From assembly GCF_037975245.1 (NCBI RefSeq), contig NC_092582.1, positions 24,902,077 through 24,966,076 on the forward strand: a stretch of 64,000 bases of DNA. Reading direction: 5' to 3'. This stretch comes from Apostichopus japonicus (Eukaryota > Echinodermata > Holothuroidea > Aspidochirotida > Stichopodidae). The translations under genes and the position numbers were made by a program. A model generated the notes under the pieces. The model did no database searches, was not told where the DNA came from, and saw only the letters and a program-made list of their open reading frames with translations. Each line of letters begins with the position of its first letter. Position 1 is the stretch's first letter. Below are positions 11,901-21,640 of this stretch, one piece after another.

Positions 11901-14900
11901 ATATAACCTTCAAATTTATACAATATGATTGCATGTATCATAACATACCGCATACAAATCACTGACGAAATTTCAGACAAATCGAATGGAAAATATAGAA
12001 ATGGCAGTCGTTCAAACACTGGCAAAAAATTGACAGAATTTTTTGCAGAATCGCACGATCACTATAATATAAGCTCAGTTTCAGCGAAGCTAAAAACTGT
12101 CTCATCAGAAACCAAAGCCTGTCATTAAGACAAGTTTATGTTTTGGGGTTCTAAGAATGGTATTTCAAGAACAGCTTTAGGGAAGGATTTTAAGGACTGT
12201 TATAATCTGTTATGGTACAGTATTTAGTGTTATTTCAGACAGCAATGAGTTCAACAGCCTCCTGTATTTAAGTGTGTACATTATCTCCTGTATTGTAGTG
12301 TCTGCCTTTTCTTTGCTATTTAAATACCTTATAAAGTTGCCAGGCCTCAAAAATGTGGGCTTTATGACATTTCTGGCCTGTTTGCCAGTAGAAAAAAAAT
12401 CAAAAAATACACTGTCATCTTTCTGCCAGTAGACATTAAGAACGTGAACACATGATAAGTCAATTAACAATGGTTAATTAAACCATCGCCATGACTATCT
12501 GTATCTTACCTTAGTCCTGTATTTAATGGTTTAATATTCAGGTAATATATGCCGACTGCTCCTATAAACCTGTACGTACAGTAATTTATGTATATGTACA
12601 GTATGTTGCAATTCAGGAAAATGCCATTGAGAACATAATGTTAGCCAATAGAATTCTAAGGACTAAGTATTAATCAAAATAAAATTAAAGTGTTAGCAAA
12701 CTGCTTACCTGTATCCACTACAGAGCCTGTGTAAGAGAATGTGTAAAAGTAAGTTGGCCTGATGTTTCGATCCTAGCAGGATCTTCTTCAGAGGCTAAAT
12801 GTATTATTTTGTATTTATATAAATAGTTTTAAAAGGTTCTGGCTAAAATTGTGGCTTGCTAAGCCTGGTTTCAGCCAGTTGGGACAGTTAACTAAGTTTT
12901 TGTATTTGTTAATACCACTCTTAACTCTTCTGCCATATTTTGCTTGATTCTGGGATTTTGGACTCTGTTCTCTTTTTCATAGTGTCTATCCTCTCCCTTC
13001 CATTTGCAAAGGCATTTGTTTTTGCGTATGTAGGTTTTGCAATTTGACTATGTACTCCCCTTTCCGCTAGAAGCAATACTCCTTGCATAACAGACCAAGC
13101 TCTTCTCCACCTCAATCAGAGCGTAAAAGTTTAAATTTTGCCTTCAGCTATCGTGAAGAGTCGTCGCTTTCTGAGTTTTTTTTCTGATGTCTTTTCAAGC
13201 CCGAACCAGGGGGTTCCCGCAAGGGGATTGCAAATATCTACAGTCTTGTCGGACATAATTTGGACGCAATTTCATTCAGAGGGTCATTTTTGCTCTCATC
13301 CTTGAGATGGAGATGAAAAAGAATAAAGTGACAAAATGTTTGGAGCGAAATACTGATGTTTTGTATCGTACAGTTTTATTCAATCAATAAACTATCAAGA
13401 AGAGCATTGGTAAAGCAATGATTATATGTACATGTCAACCCAGCATGCATGACATTTAAAAATTGATAAGGCACTAGCATAGCCACAGGGGTCCTATGGG
13501 GCCGCCACAGCTCAGCCCTCCATCTAAACCACACAGAAAACTAATGTAACGTTAGACATGTGTGAGAGAACTGTCAGGGTTTGTGAACCTTCCCTCCGTT
13601 CACCGGTTATCTAGAGAGAGATGATCATGCCTAAATTTGAACAACTCTTTAACTTTTTGCAAAGAAAATCGAGCAATCATTGTCAATATGATTCAATATC
13701 CTAATCAAAGATTTGAAATGAATTTCTTTTTTAATGATTCCCTTGTTTTTTTTGTTTTGTTTTTTTTCACAGGATGGTTACATTTCATTCAAAGAATTTA
13801 TCTGTGCTCTGTCAGTGACTTCTAGAGGTTCACTGGATGAGAAACTGGACTGTAAGTTTTTTTTTCATTCTTTTGTGGAATATTTTTACGTTATTTATTT
13901 ATGTTTGGTACTTTCTACTAGCAGGGTTTTCCCCCGGTAGTCACTTCTGGGAGGTGGCATGCCTCTCCATTTTTACTTTGAGACCACCTCACCAAAAAAT
14001 TGTCGCCTCACTGTTTCAGAGAAGGAATAAAAATGAGAAGAATTGCAATGCAACTTCTTTTACCCATGCCATCATCTGACATTGAAAACTTGGCTGGAAA
14101 AACTAAATTATAGCAACAATTAAAATCTCTTCTGCCTATTTAACATAGCATTTTTATCTAAATTATTGTTACGATAAATGACATTAGGATGTCTAACAAA
14201 TTTTCCTGGCGACAATGCCCCCAGACACCCCTGCCCCAAGGTATGCTCACACCCTCCAGTGTCACAAACAAGTTGCTTTCTCTCACACAAGAAATCCCAG
14301 GGGAAATCCTGCGTTGGCTATCTTGTTTTAACTCTATAGCGCTGTTATAGTGCTTTGTCGGTAGACATACACCTACAGTAACTGTTGCGTTGTTACAGTG
14401 CTTTGTCGGTTGATACTTATACACCTAACTCTTGCGCTGTTAGAGTGATTTGTCGGTAGGTACTTATACACCTAACTCTTGCACTGTTAGAGTGATTTGT
14501 CGGTAGATACTTATACACCTAACTCTTGCACTGTTAGAGTGATTTGTCAGTAGATACTTATACACCTAACTCTTGCGCTGTTAGAGTGATTTGTCGGTAG
14601 ATACTTATACACCTAACTCTTGCACTGTTAGAGTGATTTGTCAGTAGATACTTATACACCTAACTCTTGCGCTGTTAGAGTGATTTGTCGGTAGATACTT
14701 ATTCACCTAACTCTTGCCCTGTTACAGTGACTTATCAGTAGATACTTATACACCTAACTCTTGCACTGTTAGAGTGATTTGTCAGTAGATACTTATACAC
14801 CTAACTCTTGCACTGTTAGAGTGATTTGTCGGTAGATACTTATACACCTAACTCTTGCACTGTTAGAGTGATTTGTCAGTAGATACTTATACACCTAACT

Positions 14901-17900
14901 CTTGCACTGTTAGAGTGATTTGTCAGTAGATACTTATACACCTAACTCTTGCACTGTTAGAGTGATTTGTCAGTAGATACTTATACACCTAACTCTTGCG
15001 CTGTTAGAGTGATTTGTCAGTAGATACTTATACACCTAACTCTTGCACTGTTAGAGTGATTTGTCAGTAGATACTTATACACCTAACTCTTGCGCTGTTA
15101 CAGTGATTTGTCAGTAGATACTTACACCTAACTCTTGCGCTGTTACAGTGATTTGTCAGTAGATACTTATACACCTAATTCTCGCACTGTTAGAGTGATT
15201 TGTCAGTAGATACTTATACACCTAACTCTTGCGCTGTTAGAGTGATTTGTCGGTACAGTAGATACTTATACACCTAATTCTCACACTGTTAGAGTGATTT
15301 GTCAGTAGATACTTATACACCTAACTCTTGCGCTGTTACAGTGATTTGTCAGTAGATACTTATACACCTAACTCTTGCGCTGTTATAATGATTTGTCAGT
15401 AGATACTTTTACACCTAACTCTTGTGCTGTTAACAGTGACTTATCAGTAGACACTTATACACCTAACTCTTGCGCTGTTACAGTGATTTGTCAGTAGATA
15501 CTTATACACCTAACTCTTGCGCTGTTACAGTGATTTGTCAGTAGATACTTATACACCTAACTCTTGCGCTGTTATAATGATTTGTCAGTAGATACTTTTA
15601 CACCTAACTCTTGTGCTGTTAACAGTGACTTATCAGTAGACACTTATACACCTAACTCTTGTGCTGTTACTGTGATTTGTATCATCCACAATGCCTTCAC
15701 AATGTACCAGCTATTGAGTGTATTTCTAGTCAAGACTAATTACAGTTTTGTGTTTACCTACACAGGGGCCTTCAATCTCTATGACTTGGACCAGGATGGT
15801 TTCATCACTAAGCAAGAGATGTTGGATATCGTGGACGCTATTTATAAAATGGTGGTAAGGGCCTGGACAGGAGGGGATGGCAGAGTTTGAATTCTTTCAA
15901 TCAAGGATAATTAAATGTCCAAAACTAACAGATGTCTTTTGTTGGAATGTGTGGACTTGATAGCCTGAGATCATTATCCTAAGCCAAATCTCTGCTGCAA
16001 AGTGTTTGACTACAAAGTTTTCATAAATTTGGATAGTACTTAGAGAGGTCATGATTTATTTCCTGTGCTACCCAAAGCTGCAGGAATCACTCCTATTTTG
16101 CTCTGATCAATCAACTAAATTTGTATTGAGTCTAGGCAGTTGGAAATGTCTCTGTGTCAAGCTAAAGCTTAGTTGTGGGGAGGGGGGGATTGTTATCATT
16201 GATTAGTTCTTCAAATCAGAATCAAGCATTCTTGTATGTCGTCAATGACTCTTTGTTGCCAGTAACCAAGGACAGGTACCCGGAAGGGTGTCTGGTCTAC
16301 TCTGTAACACCAGTCATTATTCAGAGTGCACCCAATCTGAGGCAGGAAATTAAGAGCTGACATTTGGCAAAATAAATGTCATTATTAACGAGACGCTGAG
16401 AAGATGGGCAGTTAGGACATTCACACTTCACAAGTTATATTTTTATTTCTATTAGCTAATTGCCTTAGCTTGTTTTTCAGTTTGTTTACCGAGGCAACCA
16501 CCCCCCTCCCCCTCCCCCCCACACACACAGAAACCCATCAAGAGAGAGCAGCTAAAGAGAAGTATGCAAAAATAGTAATATCCAAACTGTAAACCTGGGT
16601 TATCCACATGAGTTGGGACTGCAGGTTGTTGATGGGAGAAAAGAAAACATCGATTTATCCTGTGTCCTGCACTGGACACAGTGGACAGTGCATGGTAAAA
16701 TGTATCTGCAGGCTTTTACTGTACAACTAATGTCAAGAAAATATTTTTCCCGGTTCTGGTCTCCACTTATCCTTGTTGTGTTGTTTTGTTTTTTCTTCAT
16801 CAGGGAAATATGATTGATCTTCCTAAAGATGAAGACACTCCAGAGAAGAGGGTGGACAAAATCTTTTCTCAGATGGACACGGTAAGAAAGACTTTAGTTT
16901 ACACAGTTTTCAAACTTTCCAGTCAGCTATTAACATCAACACAAAAAGATTCAAGTTTGGTTCCAAATTTCCAGTTGCCAGCGTTAATCAGAAGTTTCAA
17001 TAGGAAACAACCCTGGTACCTTTCAGTTGTTTATTTTTGCCGAGATCTTTTTGGCGGGAAAGGTAAAGAAAGGACACCCCCCCCACCACCTTGGAGTCTG
17101 TGGTTGTTCAACAATAGTTAACAGCATAGTAACAATAGTTAACAGCATAGTTAACAATAGTTAACAGCATAGTTAACATTCTATCATGTTCTCCAACCTG
17201 CCATTTAGTTTCAACGTTTCAGACATGGACGTATGGAACGTGTGTCTATGTGATGTCGTTGTCTTGTATGTTTCTTTACATCATTCTTGAAGCCGATTCA
17301 AATCCTGCAGCCTGCTTTTGTATCAAACTTTTTGAAGAGAGTTAACAAACCGTTCTGCTAGTTTTTTAAAATGTTAACAAAGTTAGTAGAGATAGTTAAA
17401 CAAGGGGAATAAAGAAGTTTAATAAATTAGACAAATGAATCACCTCTTTGTTTGTCCGTAAATCATACATAAGTACGAGATTAATTGATTTATATAATTA
17501 ATTAACAACAAACGGGTGTGATTAAAATAATACCAGTCTGTAATCCTACTCCTTGCCCAGATTCTTGCAGTATACAGTAGCAAGTACTATATTTACTAGT
17601 ACTTAACATGTGGTTGTGTGCATTCATGTATAATTTACTACATCTTTAGTATAAATGCTGTGGATTACATTATCTCCTTCACAGTGCTGCACTTTACTGT
17701 GACCTAGCTTTCAAATGACTATGCTAATGTCAAGGGTAAATAATAAGCTTAGGCTATATATATCAGGTATTGAAAGTGTTGTCAGCCTATTTTATAGATG
17801 TACAAGTTCATTTGGAAGAGCCACTACTGAGACTTTGTTGTGTCATGCAGGATATATAATATTAATAAATAATATTATAAATCTGTTCATAACTACATCC

Positions 17901-19086
17901 GTGAGAGGAGAAACATACGTTACCTGGCAACCACGACCAGCTGTCATTTGTCCCTCAGTCAACAAGTATTTAATAACATTTCCAATGTGTATAAACATGA
18001 ATGTTCTAACTTATCAATGTTCTGGGGTGCTGGTGAAGGATGCCAATACCGAGATTAAGGATAAATTGTGATTGATATCCAAGGGCTCTAACAAATAATG
18101 ACATATGAGTTATATACTTGCAAAAGTTGGGTAATTAAAGTTGCAAGTGGGCTTGTAGTTAGGTATCTTAATTGTTGAAGTGTTTTGTGAGCAAAGTAAA
18201 CATGAACAAGGCTAGTGGCAATAGTATACATCATATTACCTATAGGGTGGGTTTCAGAAAAGTTTGTTATTTCACTAGGTCAACTAAAACTAGCTATTAA
18301 AAGTTGATAATAATGGTTTTATCATTTGGGAAGTTGCTCTATTATCTCCCCCTTGGCAAAGCAGATGGCGAGGTCAGTAGAAGTCATACATGGCCACAGA
18401 AAAAAAATACATTACCCGCGTAAACAACCTTTGAAGAGTTTGTTTAGTGAAATGTTTGGCATGATGTGTAAGTGCCACCCAAGTGCCACGTGCCAACCAA
18501 GTGCCACCAAAGTACAGACGTAACTGAAACATAAAATTGACCTCTAACGAGGAGAGGTCAAAGTGAATCAAGAATGGAGAGTAAAAAAAGGAACAATACA
18601 ACAAATTATTAAACCCATCTATTTGTTTTAAAAGTAATAATTTTCTATTGATTTTGGAAACAGTGTTGTTCTAACAAATTGCATGTGTCATGTTTTTTTA
18701 ATTCAGGACAAGTTCAGATGTCTATGAGACATGGACTTTATAATTCATACACTCTTGGTCAGTGGTAATGCTCATTATAAACGTTTCCTTTCGGTATGTC
18801 TCGAGAAAAGAACGTTACTTCCCGAATAATTCTAGTAAAAATACTCATCTTTTGTAGCTCCCCAGGTACACAATTTACGGCTCCTCCCTAGAATTTTTTT
18901 TTTTTCTTGTAGAGAGTGGCTGAATATATATGATATAAATTGTTGAATTTGGTGTTTTACAGATTTTTATGTGTTTTTTCTTTTGTTTAGAATCGAGACG
19001 GACATCTAAGCAAGGAGGAGTTCCGAGACGGATCGAAGCATGACCCGTGGATAGTGCAGGCACTATCCTTAGAGATACCTCAGTGA
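2931..19086 (+). CDS. NCS1: Neuronal calcium sensor 1 (frequenin) gene, 5' partial, six exons
   Basis: Six exons join in phase into about 160 residues that match the NCS-1/frequenin family from the conserved Trp before EF-hand 1 (about Trp30 in vertebrate NCS-1) to the stop. Seen: a degenerate EF-hand 1 with KDCPSG; canonical EF-hand 2 ([12 protein letters not shown]), EF-hand 3 ([12 protein letters not shown]) and EF-hand 4 ([12 protein letters not shown]), each with acidic or Asn ligands at 1, 3 and 5, Gly at 6 and Glu at 12; and the signature [14 protein letters not shown]. The C-terminal [10 protein letters not shown] fits NCS-1 rather than hippocalcin or neurocalcin. Family role: an N-myristoylated calcium switch at membranes that acts on synaptic transmission and PI4-kinase/Ric8-type partners. 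The first coding exon (about 29 residues with the myristoylation Gly) is not in the window. Together they would give about 189 aa, the usual length. The tail LEIPQ after ALSL differs from the vertebrate end. Confidence 0.95.
3073..3175. mobile_element. Hairpin copy of a dispersed repeat family
   Basis: 3073-3126 is an almost perfect inverted repeat with arms of about 27 bp (aagtaagttggcctgacgt and its complement). The following 50 bases are the reverse complement of the repeat at 12691-12747, so two pieces of one family lie about 9.6 kb apart in opposite orientation. Confidence 0.7.
3290..3898. repeat. Minisatellite, about 10 copies of 63 bp
   Basis: Units carry caatgtggccattgtgggta and catttggtacggatatcag-type segments. 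On the - strand it reads as 21-residue repeats ([21 protein letters not shown] type), which I take as a by-product of the 63-bp period. Confidence 0.92.
4160..5157. repeat. SINE-like and (ATT)n dispersed repeat pieces
   Basis: It begins with (TTATTA)n followed by catatagcgcaacccc and ends with aaagcgctcttgaacatgc and (AAT)n. Segments such as ggtcggatggggac and ggtggtcccaggag resemble dispersed repeats I know from marine invertebrates. One element or two neighbouring ones cannot be told apart here. Confidence 0.45.
5266..5612. repeat. Three tandem copies of about 120 bp
   Basis: Each copy holds attttcagagtttgtagag, acttgaagtggaatttcctt and acggtccactttcat, with small indels between copies. 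Confidence 0.9.
5893..6132 (-). other. Unassigned open frame in NCS-1 intron
   Basis: About 80 codons on the - strand with balanced composition ([19 protein letters not shown], then [20 protein letters not shown]) inside an AT-rich intron. It looks more protein-like than nearby random frames, and the sequence upstream of its Met stays GC-richer. It may be a degraded transposon ORF. No family recognised. Confidence 0.25.
7189..7350. mobile_element. Foldback (inverted-repeat) miniature element
   Basis: Arms of about 45 bp start GGTTAATCAAC and contain GTCTAGCGTGC, ACTCACA and GATTAATGCAC on both sides of a GC-richer centre. A related piece (ttaatcctgtgagtaacac) lies at about 7063. No transposase is present. 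The class is unknown. Confidence 0.7.
9310..9406. repeat. G-rich minisatellite gtaggagtgggggaggg
   Basis: Several units of about 17-20 bp with runs of four to six G on the + strand; it could form G-quadruplexes. Confidence 0.85.
9955..10027. repeat. Short tandem repeat ctatgtcaacattcacta
   Basis: About four units of 18 bp containing ctatgtcaaca, followed within 100 bp by a gattgatcgaccgatcg-type simple repeat, both upstream of the NCS-1 exon at 10248. Confidence 0.8.
10248..10337 (+). CDS. NCS1: NCS-1 exon: EF-hand 1 end to EF-hand 2 start
   Basis: Ninety bases in phase 0 between ttttttggcag and gtaatg. It encodes [18 protein letters not shown] and then [12 protein letters not shown]. The [10 protein letters not shown] segment and the FVFNVFD helix are near-identical to NCS-1. 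The exon stops after the first four residues of the EF-hand 2 loop, the junction I recall for vertebrate NCS1. Confidence 0.96.
11373..11422 (+). repeat. Solitary monomer of the 14.3-15.7 kb minisatellite
   Basis: gtgatttgtcggtgcatattacttatacag followed by ctaactcttgcgctgttaga-type sequence matches a whole array unit with a few changes, about 3 kb before the array. Confidence 0.8.
12691..12800 (+). mobile_element. Dispersed repeat with cctagcaggatcttcttcag end
   Basis: Contains aagtaagttggcctgatg, tttcgatcctagcaggatc and ttcttcagaggctaaatg. The first part is shared, inverted, with 3073-3175. The gatcctagcaggatc piece is itself palindromic. It resembles short non-autonomous elements of marine invertebrates. 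Confidence 0.6.
13773..13851 (+). CDS. NCS1: NCS-1 exon: EF-hand 2 loop and ALSVTSRG linker
   Basis: After a T-rich tract ending in ttcacag, it encodes [19 protein letters not shown] and then SLDEKLD plus the first base of a Trp codon; the donor is gtaagt. It completes the EF-hand 2 loop begun in the previous exon (D, N, D, G, then E at 12). Confidence 0.96.
14339..15680 (+). repeat. Minisatellite, about 28 copies of 47 bp
   Basis: The unit holds gtgatttgtcagtagatact, tatacacctaactcttgc and actgttaga. Two blocks near 15380 and 15570 share the same rare variants (ataatg, taacagtgactt), showing a higher-order copy of about 188 bp. It ends about 85 bp before an NCS-1 exon. Confidence 0.95.
15766..15854 (+). 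CDS. NCS1: NCS-1 exon: EF-hand 3
   Basis: The acceptor tacacag is followed by gg, completing the split Trp, then [17 protein letters not shown] and [12 protein letters not shown], then the donor gtaagg. The EF-hand 3 loop is complete and canonical. The exon starts only about 85 bp after a 47-bp minisatellite of about 1.3 kb. Confidence 0.96.
15855..18990. other. NCS-1 introns around the exon at 16804
   Basis: Apart from that exon I see no coding sequence. There is a (CCCCCA)n-like patch near 16500 and four units of about 21 bp (aacaatagttaacagcatag) at 17108-17177. Confidence 0.5.
16804..16881 (+). CDS. NCS1: NCS-1 exon: linker before EF-hand 4
   Basis: Seventy-eight bases in phase 0 between cttcatcag and gtaaga. 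It encodes [19 protein letters not shown] and then IFSQMDT. The [10 protein letters not shown] helix is a family signature, and the exon ends just inside the EF-hand 4 loop. Confidence 0.95.
18991..19086 (+). CDS. NCS1: NCS-1 terminal exon: EF-hand 4 and C-terminus with stop
   Basis: The acceptor ttttgtttag is followed by [16 protein letters not shown] and [15 protein letters not shown], then TGA. EF-hand 4 keeps all its ligands. The 3' UTR starts at 19087. The first candidate poly(A) signal is AATAAA at 19645-19650. Confidence 0.95.
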   Translation, partial: NRDGHLSKEEFRDGSKHDPWIVQALSLEIPQ

Positions 19087-21090
19087 TGATGATGACGATG
19101 TGCAGGCATCTCAAGAAGATGTACTCTTCATGTTGTGGATGAACTTTGACCCCAACAGAAGAAGAAGAAGAATTGTGATATTTAAGCAAACTCTCACCTT
19201 GAACTGTTCGCACTGCCCGTTGGCATCCTCACAAAATGCTACAGACCTCACACAGAGTCCTAGAGTTCATGGTGCCGTTCGGTGTAGGTTTTCCTCTTGT
19301 CAGCCATCTCGCTTTGCTACGAAATCCATCCAGCCTCCGTAGAAGTCACAGACAGACAGACAGACAGTATAGTGTGTGTGTGTGTGTGTGTGGGAGGATG
19401 AGTAACCAGTGTGATAAAGGAAACTGGAGGAAAAACATGGAATGATTTGTATTTAAACATCAATGCAATGAAACACACAGCAGTAATGAAGACAGCCATA
19501 TTCTTCTTTACTGAGCGCTTTGTTACAATTTTTTTTAATTTTTTTAATTTTTTTCTTAAGATCGGCAAATGATGGCCGATTAAGATTCCTCAATTTTAGA
19601 GGACTTACAAGGTCACAAGTCTATTTTGGCAACAGTTTAATTGGAATAAATATACAAAAGTGTATGGAAAAAAACCTATATAATTATGAGTAAATGCTAA
19701 TGTTGGAATAACCTTAAAGAAATGTGTTGTTGCCTAGGGGCAAACAGAAAAGTGTTTTAATTTAGCTATGATTTGAAAATGAAACCATGAATTTCTCACT
19801 ATTGAATGCAACCCCCTATTAAGGGATTGTCATATAATAATTTTTTTCTTTGGAGGGGGAGGGGGGCGGCTTTGCTTTGCTGCCCTCTTGAGTCGTTGGA
19901 TTAATCAGTTCAGTGAAGTCTGGTGCTTTTAATAATAGTTTAGACATCCATCTTGATGTTACCAAAGCCCTAAAGTAAGGGGAAGTTAAACCTCTCAAAT
20001 TATTAACTCTTTCATCTGGTGTTTTAATTTGATTTTTTTTTTTAATTGCTTGGCTTTCAGGAAAAGTATAGCTTTACATAATAGTATTTGTGACCTAAAT
20101 GTGCCAAGTTTTAACTGCTCCGTATGAGACTTACCTACTAACTTACACAACTCCAAGTTGATCCCAATATTGGGAGCTATAGAGATAACTCCAAGATTTA
20201 AGGGATTGTTAACAACTTTTTTAACCAGAAACACATTTCCGTGGGAATGACGTTTTTCTGCTTTATTTAGTGTGGAGGGGGTGGGGAAAGGGGGGGATAT
20301 GTTATATTATAATAAATTGTGTTGAGTATAAGTGTTAAGTATCACGTTTGTTTCTGATAGGTGGGGGTGGGGGTAAGGGTAATCGGCCGGAAGGTCACCA
20401 AATACCAGACTTGCCGTTGGAATTACTTCTGTCTTTTTCACAATGCGTAAAGGTAATATCAGCAATCACTTTAGCACGTTAATAGGGTTTAGATTATATA
20501 TTTAATGCATACAAAACGGCTGATATTACATATCTTGAATCCGAAATGGCTGATATTACATATCTTGAATCCATAAGCACAACTCTTGATGAATTTTCGT
20601 ATTTTTGTTAAATTTGTATTTTTGTTACCATGATGAATATTTTTGCATTGGATTGTAACATGTTGTCAGTGTTTGTCATTTAAATTGTATTGTGTTTTGT
20701 TTTTGTTGTCATTGTGTATTGTCAGAGAGTCACATGACTTGTCATGTGATCAGCAGTGTCAAGCACCTTTCAATTGGCATCGAGAGGCACGTTACCTCAC
20801 CTCAAAGACACTTTTATTTTATTTATATTTTTGGAAATTGAACTCCTTTCTGGTCCATGTTTATAAATTCTTTATTCCTGGTCTCAGTAACCACACAATG
20901 TACCCTCAGTCAGTCCTGGGCTATTAGAGGAAACTGAGTAAACCTTGTCTGTATAGCAGGTTGCTACTGCCTCATTTTAAATGATCAGTATATTTGTCAT
21001 TTCACTTGGTTCTTAATGAAACTTGTTTTGTTTTAATTTGTGCATTGGCTTGCTACAAACTTCATGTGTCTGTTTTTGTGTGGTGTGTGC
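19087..21090. other. NCS-1 3' UTR and downstream
   Basis: Starts with (GAT)n and (GAA)n patches and a (GT)n run at about 19372-19391. G-rich tracts lie at 19852 and 20275, and a 31-bp pair (ggctgatattacatatcttg) at 20518 and 20549. No ORF of interest. Confidence 0.5.
19645..19650 (+). promoter_or_regulatory. Candidate NCS-1 poly(A) signal
   Basis: This is the first AATAAA on the + strand that I found after the NCS-1 stop, about 560 bases downstream. It rests on position only; later AATAAA copies exist, so the real 3' end is open. Confidence 0.3.
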
Positions 21091-21092
21091 TA

Positions 21093-21640
21093 TCATGTCA
21101 GTAACATGTTATGGTCACATGATCACTCTCTACTGTAACATGTGATGGTCACATGATCACTCTCTACTGTAACATGTGATGGTCACATGATCTCTCTTTT
21201 TGAAGATGTGATGGTCACATGATCACTTTCTACTGTAACATGTGATGGTCACATGATTACTCTCTACTGTAAAATGTGATGGTCACATGATCACTCCTAC
21301 TTTAACATGTGATGGTCACATGATCACTCTCTACTGTAACATGTGATGGTCACATGATCACTCTCTACTGTAACATGTGATGGTCACATGATGACTCTTA
21401 CTGTAACATGTTATGGTCACATGATCACTCTCTACTGTAACATGTGATGGTCACATGATGACTCTTACTGTAACATGTTATGGTCACATGATGACTTACT
21501 GTAACATGTGATGGTCACATGATGACTCTTACTGTAACATGTGACGATCACATGATCACCTCTACTCTAACATGTGTCGGTCACATGATCACTCTCTACT
21601 GTAAAATGTGATGGTCACATGATCACTCTTTAGGATGGCT
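21093..21640. repeat. Minisatellite, about 16 copies of 34 bp
   Basis: The unit is palindrome-rich: catgtgatggtcacatgatc followed by actctctactgtaa. CATGTGA-tgg-TCACATG is a perfect inverted repeat, and TCACATGA is a palindrome matching the MiT/TFE-type E-box. Confidence 0.94.

Larger units (their letters stand above)
10338..13772. other. NCS-1 intron, mostly unremarkable
   Basis: No exon found. It holds a solitary 47-bp monomer (11373-11422), a short (TTA)n at 11647, and a dispersed repeat copy at 12691-12800. Confidence 0.5.
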
